Origin: Pseudomonadota bacterium | GTDB taxonomy: Bacteria; Myxococcota_A; UBA796; GCA-2862545 | Direction of reading: 5' to 3' | Assembly: GCA_005776945.1 (NCBI GenBank) | Contig: SXOB01000006.1 | Span: 55,681-119,680, forward strand | DNA: 64,000 nucleotides | Shown: positions 16,173-24,904 of the stretch, piece after piece | Layout of the letters: every line of letters starts with the position of its first letter | Position numbering within the stretch: the first letter of the stretch is position 1 | Notes under the pieces: generated by a model | Told to the model about the DNA's origin: nothing | The model's database searches: none | Seen by the model: the letters and a program-made list of their open reading frames with translations, nothing else | Program-made: the position numbers and the translations under genes

Positions 16173-18101
16173 TCAGGGGGGCGCCAAGCGGTCGAGGATC
16201 TGGTCCATCGCGGCTTCGCCAGGCCAGCCGGTCAGGACGTCGCGCGGAACCCCTGTCCGGTCCAGAACCCAGATTGCTGGAAGTCCGTTGATGTCCCAGG
16301 TCGCCGCGAGTTCCGGTTCGCGCGCCAAGGTCCCCCAACGCGCTCCACGCGCCATCACAGCATCGACCGCCGGGCCTGCGGGATCCACGGAAACTGCGAC
16401 GTGGGCGACGTCGTGGCCGGACTGCTGCTGCCGGGCGACACTTGCCGCGATGTCTGGCAACATCGCCACACAGGGGCCACACTGCCACGACCAGAAACTC
16501 ACGACAACGGTGCGCCCGCGCAAGTTGGCCGACCCGACGGGACCCGCGGACGTCGGCACGGACCACGCCACTGCCTTGCGGGCCGGCGCCGCGGCAGGAG
16601 GCCGAATCGTCGTCCAAGACAACACAGCTTCTGGAGAGGCCGGTCCGCTCGCCGCCACACCACCTTCGCGAACCGCGGCGGCGCGCCAATCGCCAGGGCC
16701 CTCCCAGTTGGCCTCCAGGAGGGCGTCCTCCACCTCCAGTCCGGCAGTGCGGGCCGCCACGGCCGCCTCGAAGGCCGAAGGCCGGAGTCCTCGATCCGCG
16801 TAGAGCGAGGCCCGGATGCGATGCGCGTCCGCGACACCCAACCACGCCGCCGCCGAGGCCGACAGCAGCGCGTCGTCCGTCGCCCCGGACGCCAGGCCCA
16901 CCTGTGCTTCCAGCGCAAGGCCCTCCGCAATCAGACTGGCCACCGCGGGGCCCACGGCTCCGAGCGACGCGAGCAGAATGCGCGACGACTGAACGCGCGA
17001 CGCGGCCAGGCCCGGATCGCCTGCGGCCAATGCCGCGCGCGCGTCCGCAAGTAGGAGGTCGACGGGCGCCCCGCGGCGGCGGCCCAAGCTGGCCCGGATG
17101 GCGTCGCGATCGGGCAACAGCCCTCGATCCAGCGCCTCGGCGAGCGCCGCATCGACGGAGTGACCAGCGAGCGCGTCCGCGACGGCGAGGTCGGAACGCG
17201 CCGCCGCCCAATTTCCCGCGTCTTGCCGGATTCGGGCCCGCAGCGCGAGCGCCTCTGCGACACGCTGAGACCGGGAAGCACTTTGCGTCACGCCCTCGTC
17301 GCCGTCCCACGGAAGGACCATGGTGCGCAGGGCGTCCTGCGCAGCCACCTCGGCCTCCGCGACCCGTCCAAGCCGGAAGAGCGCACCGGCGTGGGCCAAC
17401 GCAAGCGAAGGCTCGTCGCCAACCCGGCGCACGGCGGCCCACAGCGCCTCGACGTCGGCCAATCGGCCGTCCATCTCCCAACGGTCAGCCACCCGATGGG
17501 CCCAGGCCGAACGGTCGGCGTCCGCCAACATCGGCACGGCAACCGCCTCCGTCGAACGCGCAGCAGCCTCCAGACCCATCCGAGGCAGCCGGTCGACGGG
17601 GACAGCCTCTCCCAAGGCGCGGAGCCGGGCCTCCACCTCGACGCGCCCCGTGCCCGAGGCGATCGCGAGTTCCCTCAATCGCCACGCGGTCGCCGGATCG
17701 GCCACGGCGACGTCCCGAAGGGCCAACCGAGCGGCGCGCTGACGGGCCTTGACCAAGCTCGGAGGCGGGTTCTCGACGTGCCATGCGACGGCGAGCCAAT
17801 CGGGTCGGCCAACGGGCAGCCCTTCGACGACCGACGCGCCGCCTTCCCCACCAAGTTCCCCCGGCGTCGGTGCAGCGGGGCCCCCAGCTCCGTCCAGCGC
17901 GATGGCGACCGCCCAGGGGCCCAGACCACACGCCATCGCGGCCATCGTGTACACCTCGATCGTTTCGCGGTCGGGGTTCGGGTCGCTCAGGACGGGCAAC
18001 AAGCCCGCGCGCGCGTCGCGACACCGACCTACCGACAATGCGATTTCAGCGCGCTCCACGGCAAGGGCCGACGGGGGATCGGCAAGTGCCAGCCTCGCCA
18101 C
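16173..18101 (-). CDS. TPR-rich protein with C-terminal TlpA-type thioredoxin domain
   Basis: A 642-aa protein. Residues about 1-500 are Ala-rich helical repeats with TPR spacing. The last 120 residues are a thioredoxin-like domain of the TlpA/ResA type with redox motif WQCGPC, a cis-Pro segment (INGLPAIWVLD) and no resolving extra Cys. It would act as a thiol-disulphide reductant if exported. The export signal is unclear: the GTG start at 18101 gives no proper signal, while an unorthodox CTG a few codons upstream would add a hydrophobic stretch. It follows coaD by 14 bases. Confidence 0.75.
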   Translation of the reverse strand: MARLALADPPSALAVERAEIALSVGRCRDARAGLLPVLSDPNPDRETIEVYTMAAMACGLGPWAVAIALDGAGGPAAPTPGELGGEGGASVVEGLPVGRPDWLAVAWHVENPPPSLVKARQRAARLALRDVAVADPATAWRLRELAIASGTGRVEVEARLRALGEAVPVDRLPRMGLEAAARSTEAVAVPMLADADRSAWAHRVADRWEMDGRLADVEALWAAVRRVGDEPSLALAHAGALFRLGRVAEAEVAAQDALRTMVLPWDGDEGVTQSASRSQRVAEALALRARIRQDAGNWAAARSDLAVADALAGHSVDAALAEALDRGLLPDRDAIRASLGRRRGAPVDLLLADARAALAAGDPGLAASRVQSSRILLASLGAVGPAVASLIAEGLALEAQVGLASGATDDALLSASAAAWLGVADAHRIRASLYADRGLRPSAFEAAVAARTAGLEVEDALLEANWEGPGDWRAAAVREGGVAASGPASPEAVLSWTTIRPPAAAPARKAVAWSVPTSAGPVGSANLRGRTVVVSFWSWQCGPCVAMLPDIAASVARQQQSGHDVAHVAVSVDPAGPAVDAVMARGARWGTLAREPELAATWDINGLPAIWVLDRTGVPRDVLTGWPGEAAMDQILDRLAPP

Positions 18102-18115
18102 GAATCCGATCGCGA

Positions 18116-18598
18116 TCAGGCGTGGCTCCGCTTGGCCAATGCGACGCTCACGCAGGTCGGGACGTAGCGGCCGGGATCCCCGCCCGCGCCCGCAATTTCG
18201 CGTACGAGGCTCGAACTGACGAAGAGCTTCGACGGCTCCGTGAGCAGGAACATCGTCTCCAGACCGGCCAGGTCTCGGTTGGCCAGTCCGTTGCGGAATT
18301 CCAAGTCGAAGTCAGACAGGGCGCGCAGGCCGCGTAGGAGGACGCAAGCGCCGTGTTGGCGCGCCGCCTCGACGAGCATGCCCTCGAACGACACCACCTC
18401 GACGCCTGCGATGCCCTCGGTCGCCTCTCGCGCGAGCGACACCCGCTCGTGGACATCGAACCAGGTGCGCTTCGAGGGGTTGTGCCCGACGGCGACGATC
18501 AGCCGATCGAAGAGCCGCGCACCCCGGGTGATCACGTCGAGATGCCCCAAGGTGACGGGGTCGAAGGACCCTGCGTACATCGCACAGCGGCTGGACAT
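18116..18598 (-). CDS. coaD: Phosphopantetheine adenylyltransferase
   Basis: Transfers AMP from ATP to 4'-phosphopantetheine, the penultimate step of CoA synthesis, as a cytosolic hexamer. It has 160 aa, a standard length. Motifs present: YAGSFDPVTLGH (nucleotidyltransferase HxGH-type, here TLGH), a substrate-binding LLRGLRALSDFDLE segment, and the C-terminal VSSSLVREIA (ISSxxxR). The start overlaps the stop of the upstream TPR gene by one base (TGATG). Confidence 0.97.
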   Translation of the reverse strand: MSSRCAMYAGSFDPVTLGHLDVITRGARLFDRLIVAVGHNPSKRTWFDVHERVSLAREATEGIAGVEVVSFEGMLVEAARQHGACVLLRGLRALSDFDLEFRNGLANRDLAGLETMFLLTEPSKLFVSSSLVREIAGAGGDPGRYVPTCVSVALAKRSHA

Positions 18599-20076
18599 CA
18601 GGGGCCCCCTACGGCGGGTCCAAGTGGCGAACGTTTGCCATAGTAACGATGCAGGAGGCGATGGAAGGACTCCTGCTTGCGAAGCGCGGCAAACGCGGGG
18701 TCCAGTCGGATGTCCTGGCGGTACTCAATGGTGTGCAGCGTGTCCAACTCTTCCATCCCGAGCAACGATTTCTCCATGTACCGCATCGCCTCGGCCTCGT
18801 TCCCCGCCATCGCATGGATCTTCGCGCGGTGCAGGTCGGCATAGGCGTCGTCGGGGTCCAACACCTCGAGCCGCGCCATGATCTCGAGCGCCTCCGCTAT
18901 CCTCCCCTGGTGGGCCAGATTGACGGCGAGGTTGTTCAGGGCCGTCACATCGTCGGGCCGCAGCGCGAGGGCCAGAAGGTAGAGACCTTCCTCCTCCACG
19001 TACAGGCCCTTGCGTTTGTAAATGAGCGCCTTGTTGTTGTAGTTTCCGCCATCGGCCGGGTACAATTCGATCGAGCGGTCGTACGTGGCCTCGGCCGCAA
19101 GATAATCCATTGATAAATATTGGTAGTAGCTGAGCAGCGACAAGGCGTATTCGTCGTCGGGATCGAGACGAAGGCGCGCCTTGGCCTCCCGGACCTTCAT
19201 TTTGATTTCGAGCGAATCGAGTCGCTCGTCTTCCTCGTCATACCAATCCGCAATGCCCCAACCGACGCGTTCCGCGCTGGGAGCCTCGCGTTCCGTCTCG
19301 TCGTCCGCAGCGACGTCGTCAGGATTCGGCGACGACACGGCGACGCCGCGCCCGTTGGGGACCTCGCGCAACACGGGGTCGATGGCCGGGCGCTGACGCA
19401 GGTGCTCCTCCGGCAGCAGACTTGGCGCGTCGGACGTCTCCGCCGCCCCGCCCATCGTCTCTTTTGGCCCGTCGTGGCCTCCTGGCATGTAGATGCGCAC
19501 GGTGCGCTCGGCCTCGGGTCGCTCGAAATCTTTCGCGATGGTACCGACGTCTTCGCCCTCGAAATCCTTGTTCAGCAGCCGCTGCAACAACTCCGCGTCG
19601 AACGTGGGGTCAGCCGACTCAGCGCCAGGCAGGCATTCCGGGTACCAGGTCAGCGCGGGCGCGCCGAACACAGCTGGCGCCACGAGGCACCGGTGTCGCC
19701 AAACGAGGTCCCCTTGGGCGCCAAGGAGGGTCAGGCCCAACACCGTTGCAAACCAACCCAGGCTGGCGGCCCAACCGAAGGGTTCTCCGCGACGGACGGG
19801 AAAGGCAGGCGCCAGGGACAAGGTGACCGCGACGTCCCCGACCGTCAGCCGAACCTCGCCATCCGGCTTGAGGACGGAGCGCTCCCCTTTCCAGCTGACG
19901 ACCGATACCGAATCCGGCCCGAGCCAGCGCACCTGCCCGAGCCGCGGACTGCCCGCAGGGACCGGGACCGGCAGTTCGGGGTCGACGCCGATGTCGACGA
20001 CCTGGCCCCGACGCCAGCGCGCCGCGCCAAACGGTACGCCCGCGACCTCGGCCACCCCCAAGAGCGCGTAGCTCAT
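18598..20076 (-). CDS. TPR protein with one membrane segment
   Basis: A 492-aa protein. The first 120 residues are beta-rich (VRWLGPDSVSVVSWKGERSVL ... GDVAVTLSLA), followed by a single hydrophobic segment (WAASLGWFATVLGLTLLGA, about 125-145) and an acidic, probably disordered stretch (170-290). The C-terminal 200 residues are TPRs (YQYLSMDYLAAEATYDRSIELYP, NKALIYKRKGLYVEEEGLYLLAL, NLAHQGRIAEALEIM). The layout resembles myxobacterial envelope scaffold proteins, but I cannot name a family. It is coupled to the CinA-like gene upstream (ATGA) and coaD downstream. Confidence 0.72.
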   Translation of the reverse strand: MSYALLGVAEVAGVPFGAARWRRGQVVDIGVDPELPVPVPAGSPRLGQVRWLGPDSVSVVSWKGERSVLKPDGEVRLTVGDVAVTLSLAPAFPVRRGEPFGWAASLGWFATVLGLTLLGAQGDLVWRHRCLVAPAVFGAPALTWYPECLPGAESADPTFDAELLQRLLNKDFEGEDVGTIAKDFERPEAERTVRIYMPGGHDGPKETMGGAAETSDAPSLLPEEHLRQRPAIDPVLREVPNGRGVAVSSPNPDDVAADDETEREAPSAERVGWGIADWYDEEDERLDSLEIKMKVREAKARLRLDPDDEYALSLLSYYQYLSMDYLAAEATYDRSIELYPADGGNYNNKALIYKRKGLYVEEEGLYLLALALRPDDVTALNNLAVNLAHQGRIAEALEIMARLEVLDPDDAYADLHRAKIHAMAGNEAEAMRYMEKSLLGMEELDTLHTIEYRQDIRLDPAFAALRKQESFHRLLHRYYGKRSPLGPAVGGP

Positions 20077-20789
20077 GCCTTGGGCTCGACCGCGCCACCG
20101 ACCAGCGTAGCCAGGGCGAACGCCAGACAGGCCACGCGCGCGGCGTCCTTCCCCGTCACAGAGAGGCGCACCACGGCGGGAACCTCGTCAAGGCGAGGGT
20201 AGCTGCCGACGTCGATCTCGGGATGGACGAGGACCCACTCGGCCAGGGCCGTCGCGAAGGCGCCCTCTGAGCGAGAGGTGACGACCCACACCTCGGCGGC
20301 CGGCGGGCCAGCAAACCGACTTGCAACGGCGTCAAAGCCCGTCCTGAACAGGCGAGGCACGCCGGGCAGGACGACGACCCGGTCCGCGACGAACACGGGA
20401 AAGCCGCGGGGCGTGGTGACAATTTCGGTACCGAACGGGAGGCTGGCCATCCGGCGGTTGGCGGCGTCGTCGCCCGCGCCCCAGGTGGCGAGGCGCTCAA
20501 GCAGGCCCTCGTGAATGACAAGCGGGCGCGCCAAGGCGGCGGCGACGGCCGCCAGCGTGTTGTCGTCGTGGGTGGGACCGATGCCTCCGCTCGTGATGAC
20601 GGCGTCTGCGACGGCGAGAGAACGGCTAACCGCGTCCTCGATCGCGGCGGGATCGTCGCCTACCGTGGTCATGCGCACGAGCCTGGCACCGAGCGCCCTC
20701 AACCGTTGGACGAGCCAGGGACCGTTTTCGTCGGCGAATCGCCCGGCCAGCAACTCGTCCCCGATGATCACGGCGGCAACGGTGCTCAC
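20073..20789 (-). CDS. CinA-like / molybdopterin-binding domain protein
   Basis: A 238-aa protein with the MoCF_biosynth (MogA-like) fold of CinA N-terminal domains: IIGDELLAGRFADENGPWL at the start, then TTVGDD, ITSGGIGPTHDDNT, and PGVPRLF. CinA family members hydrolyse or bind pyridine or flavin nucleotides; the C-terminal amidase domain of full CinA is absent, so it may be a stand-alone nucleotide pyrophosphatase-type protein. GTG start. It lies nine bases after mutY on the same strand. Confidence 0.82.
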   Translation of the reverse strand: MSTVAAVIIGDELLAGRFADENGPWLVQRLRALGARLVRMTTVGDDPAAIEDAVSRSLAVADAVITSGGIGPTHDDNTLAAVAAALARPLVIHEGLLERLATWGAGDDAANRRMASLPFGTEIVTTPRGFPVFVADRVVVLPGVPRLFRTGFDAVASRFAGPPAAEVWVVTSRSEGAFATALAEWVLVHPEIDVGSYPRLDEVPAVVRLSVTGKDAARVACLAFALATLVGGAVEPKA

Positions 20790-20798
20790 ACCGGCAAC

Positions 20799-21851
20799 CT
20801 AACCGGGGGGCGGCCCTCCGACGGTCACGAGTCGTCTCGCGAGCGCGGACACCGCACAATCGGCGGGTTCACCCACCCAGGCGACCCGGTCGTAGGGTCC
20901 AGCCGGCGAGACCGGGCCCTCCCATCGACCCACCGAGACCTCACAGGTCAGCTTCCGATGCGTGAAGATGTGCGCGACGATTCCCGCTGAGCGAAGGCTC
21001 GGGACGATGCCGCACATCGCCGCGAGCAGCGCGTCGAGCGCGGTCGCATCGTCGGCGCGCGGCGGTTCCCAAAGCCCCGCCAACAAGCCGGCGCTTCGGT
21101 GTCCGGCCAACCACCTTCCGGCGCCGTCCCAGAGCACGGCTGACGCGCCACGGATGGCGACGGGCTTACGCGCCGGCGCCTTCTTTGGCCATTGCGTCGG
21201 GTCCGGCGATGTGGCTGCGGCACAGCCGCTCTGCCATGGACAGGCCGGGCAGTCCGGCGCACGCGGCCGACACACGAGCGATCCCAATTCCATGAGGCCC
21301 TGGTTGTGTGTCGATGGCGCCGCCGGCGAAGCCACGACCAAGCGGCGGGCCACGTCCCAGACCGAGGCGCGCGCTGCGCCCGCTGGGTCCCCCTCCAAGG
21401 CGACGACGCGGCTCAGCACGCGCTCCACGTTGCCGTCCACAACGGGGACGCGCTCGCCGAACGCGACGCTGGCGATGGCGCCGGCCGTGTAGGGCCCGAT
21501 GCCAGGCAGGCTGAGTAGGCCCGGAACGTCTCGGGGAAGTCCGCCCTGCGCGACCGCGCGCCGCGCCACCTCGTGCAGCGAGCGAGCGCGCCGGTAGTAG
21601 CCAAGGCCAGCCCACGCCGTCAGCACATCGGCGACGGGCGCCGCCGCAAGATCGTCCAAGGTCGGCCAGCGCCCAAGGAAGCGGTGGTAATATGGAAGGG
21701 CCGTGTCGATGCGCGTCTGCTGGGTCATGAACTCGCCCAGAAGCACATGGTAGGGCTTGGGGTCCAAACGCCAGGGCAGGTCGCGCGCGTGGGCCCCGAA
21801 CCACTCTGCCAGCCGTCGGCCCCGTTCGACGTCGTCCATGGCCGCCCGCAT
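20799..21851 (-). CDS. mutY: A/G-specific adenine glycosylase
   Basis: Removes adenine mispaired with 8-oxoguanine. It has 350 aa, the usual length. Catalytic features: EFMTQQTRIDTALPYY (Gln/Thr mispair contacts), helix-hairpin-helix LLSLPGIGPYTAGAI, the catalytic Asp in PVVDGNVERVLSR, and a 4Fe-4S cluster with CX6CX2CX5C (CRPRAPDCPACPWQSGC). The C-terminal domain (about 230-350) is the NUDIX-like 8-oxoG reader. An ATG at 21851 and another five codons on both fit. It heads the minus-strand operon and is divergent from the receiver gene. Confidence 0.96.
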   Translation of the reverse strand: MRAAMDDVERGRRLAEWFGAHARDLPWRLDPKPYHVLLGEFMTQQTRIDTALPYYHRFLGRWPTLDDLAAAPVADVLTAWAGLGYYRRARSLHEVARRAVAQGGLPRDVPGLLSLPGIGPYTAGAIASVAFGERVPVVDGNVERVLSRVVALEGDPAGAARASVWDVARRLVVASPAAPSTHNQGLMELGSLVCRPRAPDCPACPWQSGCAAATSPDPTQWPKKAPARKPVAIRGASAVLWDGAGRWLAGHRSAGLLAGLWEPPRADDATALDALLAAMCGIVPSLRSAGIVAHIFTHRKLTCEVSVGRWEGPVSPAGPYDRVAWVGEPADCAVSALARRLVTVGGPPPG

Positions 21852-21873
21852 CGCACGATGGGCCGGCGAAGGC

Positions 21874-21879
21874 TAGAAT
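21874..21879 (+). promoter_or_regulatory. Candidate -10 (TAGAAT) for receiver protein gene
   Basis: TAGAAT lies in the 43-base gap between mutY and the receiver gene, ending 15 bases before the ATG at 21895. A GGGGGGGA ribosome site lies between them. No clear -35. Confidence 0.45.
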
Positions 21880-21894
21880 GGCGCAGGGGGGGGA

Positions 21895-22593
21895 ATGAGC
21901 GAGTCGTCGAAGTCGGGGTTGGATCCGGCTGCCGAGATCGCAGCCCTGCTCCAGCGGCTCCAAACGTCGAGTTCGTTCGTCGTGTCGCGCATGAACAAGC
22001 TTGCGGAAGAGCTGGAGGCCTTTCGCATCCAGTCCGACGAGCGGTCGCGCCTCCTACGCCTCGTCGACGAAGCCACGGCCGGCCTGGAAGACGTCGGACA
22101 CGCCGTCCGCCGGCTCAAGGCGCTGTCATGGCGTCAACCCGAACAGACGGAGTCCGACGACGACCACGACACCTGGGAGTCCACAGGAGCCGGCGCGCGC
22201 ATCCTCGTCGTCGATGACGAGCCCCAGATCCTCGAAGCCGTCAAGAGCGCGCTTCGGCCCTACGACGTCACCGCCATCAGCTCAGGCATACGCGCCCGCG
22301 ACCTGCTCGCCTCCGGCGCGGCCTTCGACCTCGTCCTCGTCGACATCCTCATCCCCGACCTCACGGGAATGGCGCTGCACGAATGGCTGCAAGGCTCGCG
22401 CCCTGAGTTGGCGCGCCGGGTCTTGTTCATGACCGCCGGCGCGTTTTCGACCAAGGTCCGCGACTTCCTCGCGACGGTGAGCAATCCCGTCCTTCACAAA
22501 CCCTTCGACACGAAGACGCTGCGCTGGATGGTCGCGCAGAAGCTGCGGGAGGATCAGAAGGAGCAGGCGGCCTGGCGGAGCAGCAGCTCCTGA
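21895..22593 (+). CDS. Response-regulator receiver with degenerate HisKA-like N-terminus
   Basis: A 232-aa cytosolic protein. The C-terminal half is a complete receiver domain: VVDDEPQ acidic pair, phosphoacceptor Asp in VLVDILIPDL, Thr in LFMTAGAF and Lys in VLHKPFD. The N-terminal 95 residues form a two-helix hairpin (RMNKLAEELEAFRIQ and LVDEATAGLEDVGHAVRRLKALS) that resembles the dimerisation helices of myxobacterial hybrid kinases, but the phospho-His and the ATPase domain are missing. No output domain. It probably relays or sequesters phosphoryl groups. The stop overlaps the proposed hydrolase start. Confidence 0.85.
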   Translation: MSESSKSGLDPAAEIAALLQRLQTSSSFVVSRMNKLAEELEAFRIQSDERSRLLRLVDEATAGLEDVGHAVRRLKALSWRQPEQTESDDDHDTWESTGAGARILVVDDEPQILEAVKSALRPYDVTAISSGIRARDLLASGAAFDLVLVDILIPDLTGMALHEWLQGSRPELARRVLFMTAGAFSTKVRDFLATVSNPVLHKPFDTKTLRWMVAQKLREDQKEQAAWRSSSS

Positions 22594-23357
22594 CGGTCCA
22601 CGCAGAACGGTTGGGAAGCGGACCCCGGACGGCGTGGTTCCTTCACGGCATCCTCGGCTCGGGCCGAAACTGGCGGAGCTTTGCCGCGCGATGGCTCACC
22701 GATGGGTCGGATTGGACCGCCGTCTTACCCGACCTCCGCCACCACGGCGCGAGCCACGATGAGACCGGGCCCGACACGCTCGCTGCAGTCGCAGGCGACC
22801 TACACCGCGAGTTGCCTCGTCCCGACGCCGTCTTCGGGCACAGCTTCGGCGGAAAGGTGGCGCTCGTTTGGGCGCGAGACCACGGCCACGGCCACGAGCG
22901 CGTCGTTGCGCTGGACAGTCCGCCCGGGGGGGACCGGCCCGGCACGGACCCCGCGAGCGACCCCGTCCGCGTCCTGGAAGTCCTGAGGAGTACACCCGCC
23001 CATGATCGGGCGGCCGCGCGCGCCCACCTGGCGGCCGCGGGTTTCGCGCCGAGCATCGTCGACTGGCTGTTGACGTCGCTGGTTCGCGACGGCAACGTGT
23101 GGCGTTGGACCTACAACCTCGACGGTATCGAAGCCCTGCTCAACGACTACTTCGCGACCGATTTGCGACCGCTCATCGACGTGCCGCGGGACACGCCGCT
23201 GCATTTCGTCCGCGCAGGGCTCAGCGATCGCTGGGATCCCGAGACCGTGCGAGCGCTCGAGGCGTCGCGCCATGTCCGCTACGATGTGGTGCCAAACGCG
23301 GGTCACTGGCTTCATGTGGAGAGGCCTGACGCCGTGCGCGAGTTGCTTCGGCCCTAG
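22590..23357 (+). CDS. Alpha/beta hydrolase
   Basis: About 255 aa with the alpha/beta-hydrolase core: FLHGILGSGRNW oxyanion segment, DLRHHGAS, nucleophile elbow GHSFGGK, and the terminal His in NAGHWLHVE. An epoxide hydrolase or esterase-like (YbfF-type) substrate is possible but not determinable. Two starts are possible: a TTG at 22611, or CTG at 22590 overlapping the upstream stop (CTGA) and preceded by GGAG at nine bases. The CTG version restores the first strand (LTVHAERLGSGPRTAWFLHG) expected for the fold, so I prefer it despite its rarity. Confidence 0.82.
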   Translation: MTVHAERLGSGPRTAWFLHGILGSGRNWRSFAARWLTDGSDWTAVLPDLRHHGASHDETGPDTLAAVAGDLHRELPRPDAVFGHSFGGKVALVWARDHGHGHERVVALDSPPGGDRPGTDPASDPVRVLEVLRSTPAHDRAAARAHLAAAGFAPSIVDWLLTSLVRDGNVWRWTYNLDGIEALLNDYFATDLRPLIDVPRDTPLHFVRAGLSDRWDPETVRALEASRHVRYDVVPNAGHWLHVERPDAVRELLRP

Positions 23358-23436
23358 CATCGCCGTCAGCATCTCGGTGATCCACGCTCCGCCACCCGCC
23401 TCAACTGCCAACCACAGCCCGCACCACCTCCACCCC

Positions 23437-23709
23437 TCAGCCGGCCGACTCCCACGCTCGGAGCCACGGCGCATCCACCCGCCCATCATCACATCGCGCC
23501 TTGAGGTCGGTGACGCCGTGCGCCGCCGGGTCACCCTTTGCGACGTCGCAAAAGCCAAGCAACGACGCGTAGGACGCCGCGGCCTGGCGCGACATCGCTA
23601 CGAGCTCGGGCTTGTCGAGACGACCATTGCTGTCGTGATCGAAGCTCCGCACGACGTTCGCCCGTTCGCCCCCCGCCCATGCGACCGCGATCAGCCACAG
23701 CACCGTCAT
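23437..23709 (-). CDS. Small exported EF-hand protein
   Basis: A 90-aa protein with short signal peptide MTVLWLIAVAWAG and one clear EF-hand loop, DHDSNGRLDKPE (Ca-ligand positions 1, 3, 5, 7, 9 and 12), at residues about 24-35. Two Cys in the C-terminal part (GFCDVAKG, KARCDDGR) and a second acidic segment that may be a degenerate hand. A calcium-binding periplasmic or outer-membrane protein; the partner is unknown. The start is 17 bases after the GNAT gene stop, with TAAGCT and six bases before the ATG. Confidence 0.7.
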   Translation of the reverse strand: MTVLWLIAVAWAGGERANVVRSFDHDSNGRLDKPELVAMSRQAAASYASLLGFCDVAKGDPAAHGVTDLKARCDDGRVDAPWLRAWESAG

Positions 23710-23726
23710 ACCGTCAGCTTACCGCA

Positions 23727-24161
23727 TCAACTACCCGACAGCGACCGCTCCATCGCTACGTGCATGATGCCCGCTTCGTCGAAGGGCTCGCCGACGCGGC
23801 GCCAGCCCAGCCGTTCGTAGAACCCCTCCACCTGGATCTGCGCGTGCAGGCGCCCCTGGCGAAGCCCCCGGCTGCGCGCTTCGGCTTCCGCGACCCGAAC
23901 GAGCGCCTCGCCAAGGCCCAGCCCCCGGAACGACGGCATCACCGCAAACCGCTCGAACTTGCCTTTGCCGTCCACAATGCGGAGCCGAGCCGTGCCCACG
24001 ACCTTGCCGTCGGCCGTCGCCGCGAAGTGGACGGCGTCGGGGTCCCGGCCGTCCTCCTCCTCCGCCGCAGGCACGTTTTGCCCCACGACGAACACCTCGT
24101 GCCGAACGGACCGCAAGGCCGGCCACTCCTCGCCGTCGGCCGGGCGAACGAACAGCCTCAT
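23727..24161 (-). CDS. GNAT family N-acetyltransferase (ElaA-like)
   Basis: A 144-aa protein with the GNAT core: VRHEVFVVGQNVP, the acetyl-CoA pyrophosphate loop FRGLGLGEALV (Q/RxxGxG/A type), and the C-terminal GFYERLGWRRVG. It resembles the ElaA/YjdJ group of small acetyltransferases, with the substrate unknown. The ATG at 24161 overlaps the SDR stop (ATGA), so the two are translated together. A longer in-frame reading upstream would run within the SDR gene in another frame and is not credible. Confidence 0.85.
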   Translation of the reverse strand: MRLFVRPADGEEWPALRSVRHEVFVVGQNVPAAEEEDGRDPDAVHFAATADGKVVGTARLRIVDGKGKFERFAVMPSFRGLGLGEALVRVAEAEARSRGLRQGRLHAQIQVEGFYERLGWRRVGEPFDEAGIMHVAMERSLSGS

Positions 24162-24904
24162 GTGCGCGCCACCTGAAAGGGTCCGTGCGCCTGCGCCGTC
24201 GGAAACAATTCGACGCGGCTCACGGTCATGTGCGGTGGGCACGTCGCCACCCACCAGACCGTCTCCGCAATGTCGGTCGCCGTCAGCGGTAGCATCCCCG
24301 CGTAGACGCGGCGTGCCGCCTCGGCGTCTCCGTGGAAACGCACGACACTGAACTCCGTTTCGCACATCGCGGGCTCGATGACCGTGGCTCGGATTCCCGT
24401 GCCGACGAGGTCCGCGCGCAGGTTCTGCGCATATTGGGACACAAACGCCTTGGTTCCGCCGTAGACATTTCCACCCGGGTAGGGCGCCGACCCCGCCACC
24501 GAACCGAGCAACACGAGGTGCCCATGCCGGCGAGCCACCATGTCTGGCAACAGCTCGCGAACGAGCATCGCGACGGCGCGCACGTTCGTGGCAATCATTG
24601 TCTCGACGTCGTCGACCTCGGCTTTCCAGACAGGGCCTGCCCCCAACGCGAGCCCAGCGTTGAGAACGAGCAGGTCGGGGACAAGGCCGGCCAACTCGCG
24701 CTGCCGGGCGGCATCGTCGCGCACATCGAAGCAACGTGGCGAAAACCGAGGGCCCAACTCGGCGGCGAGCGCTTCCAGCCGCTCCGAACGGCGTCCCGTG
24801 CCAACCACGTGAGCGCCGGCCAACACGAATCGCCGTGCGATCGCCTCGCCAAAGCCGGAGGTCGCCCCCGTGACGAGGACGCTCCAACCCGCCACGTCCA
24901 TCAC
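24158..24904 (-). CDS. Short-chain dehydrogenase/reductase (YdfG-like)
   Basis: A 248-aa classical SDR: TGATSGFGEAIAR (NADP-binding TGxxxGxG), NAGLALGAG (NAG), catalytic Ser in LLGSVAG and YxxxK in YGGTKAF. The sequence near the C-terminus (CETEFSVVRFHGD, PLTATDIAETVWW) matches the YdfG/serine-3-hydroxy-acid dehydrogenase group, which oxidise small 3-hydroxy acids. It overlaps der upstream (ATGA) and the GNAT gene downstream. Confidence 0.88.
   Translation of the reverse strand: MMDVAGWSVLVTGATSGFGEAIARRFVLAGAHVVGTGRRSERLEALAAELGPRFSPRCFDVRDDAARQRELAGLVPDLLVLNAGLALGAGPVWKAEVDDVETMIATNVRAVAMLVRELLPDMVARRHGHLVLLGSVAGSAPYPGGNVYGGTKAFVSQYAQNLRADLVGTGIRATVIEPAMCETEFSVVRFHGDAEAARRVYAGMLPLTATDIAETVWWVATCPPHMTVSRVELFPTAQAHGPFQVART

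Noticed and set aside
14308..16803. 831-codon plus-strand open frame opposite glmS
   Set aside because: It shadows glmS and the TPR-TlpA gene, both with strong motifs; its product has no domain and is Arg/His/Pro-rich.
20790..20801. TAGGTT box as a leaderless promoter for the CinA-like gene
   Set aside because: The TAG is the mutY stop codon, so the match is confounded.
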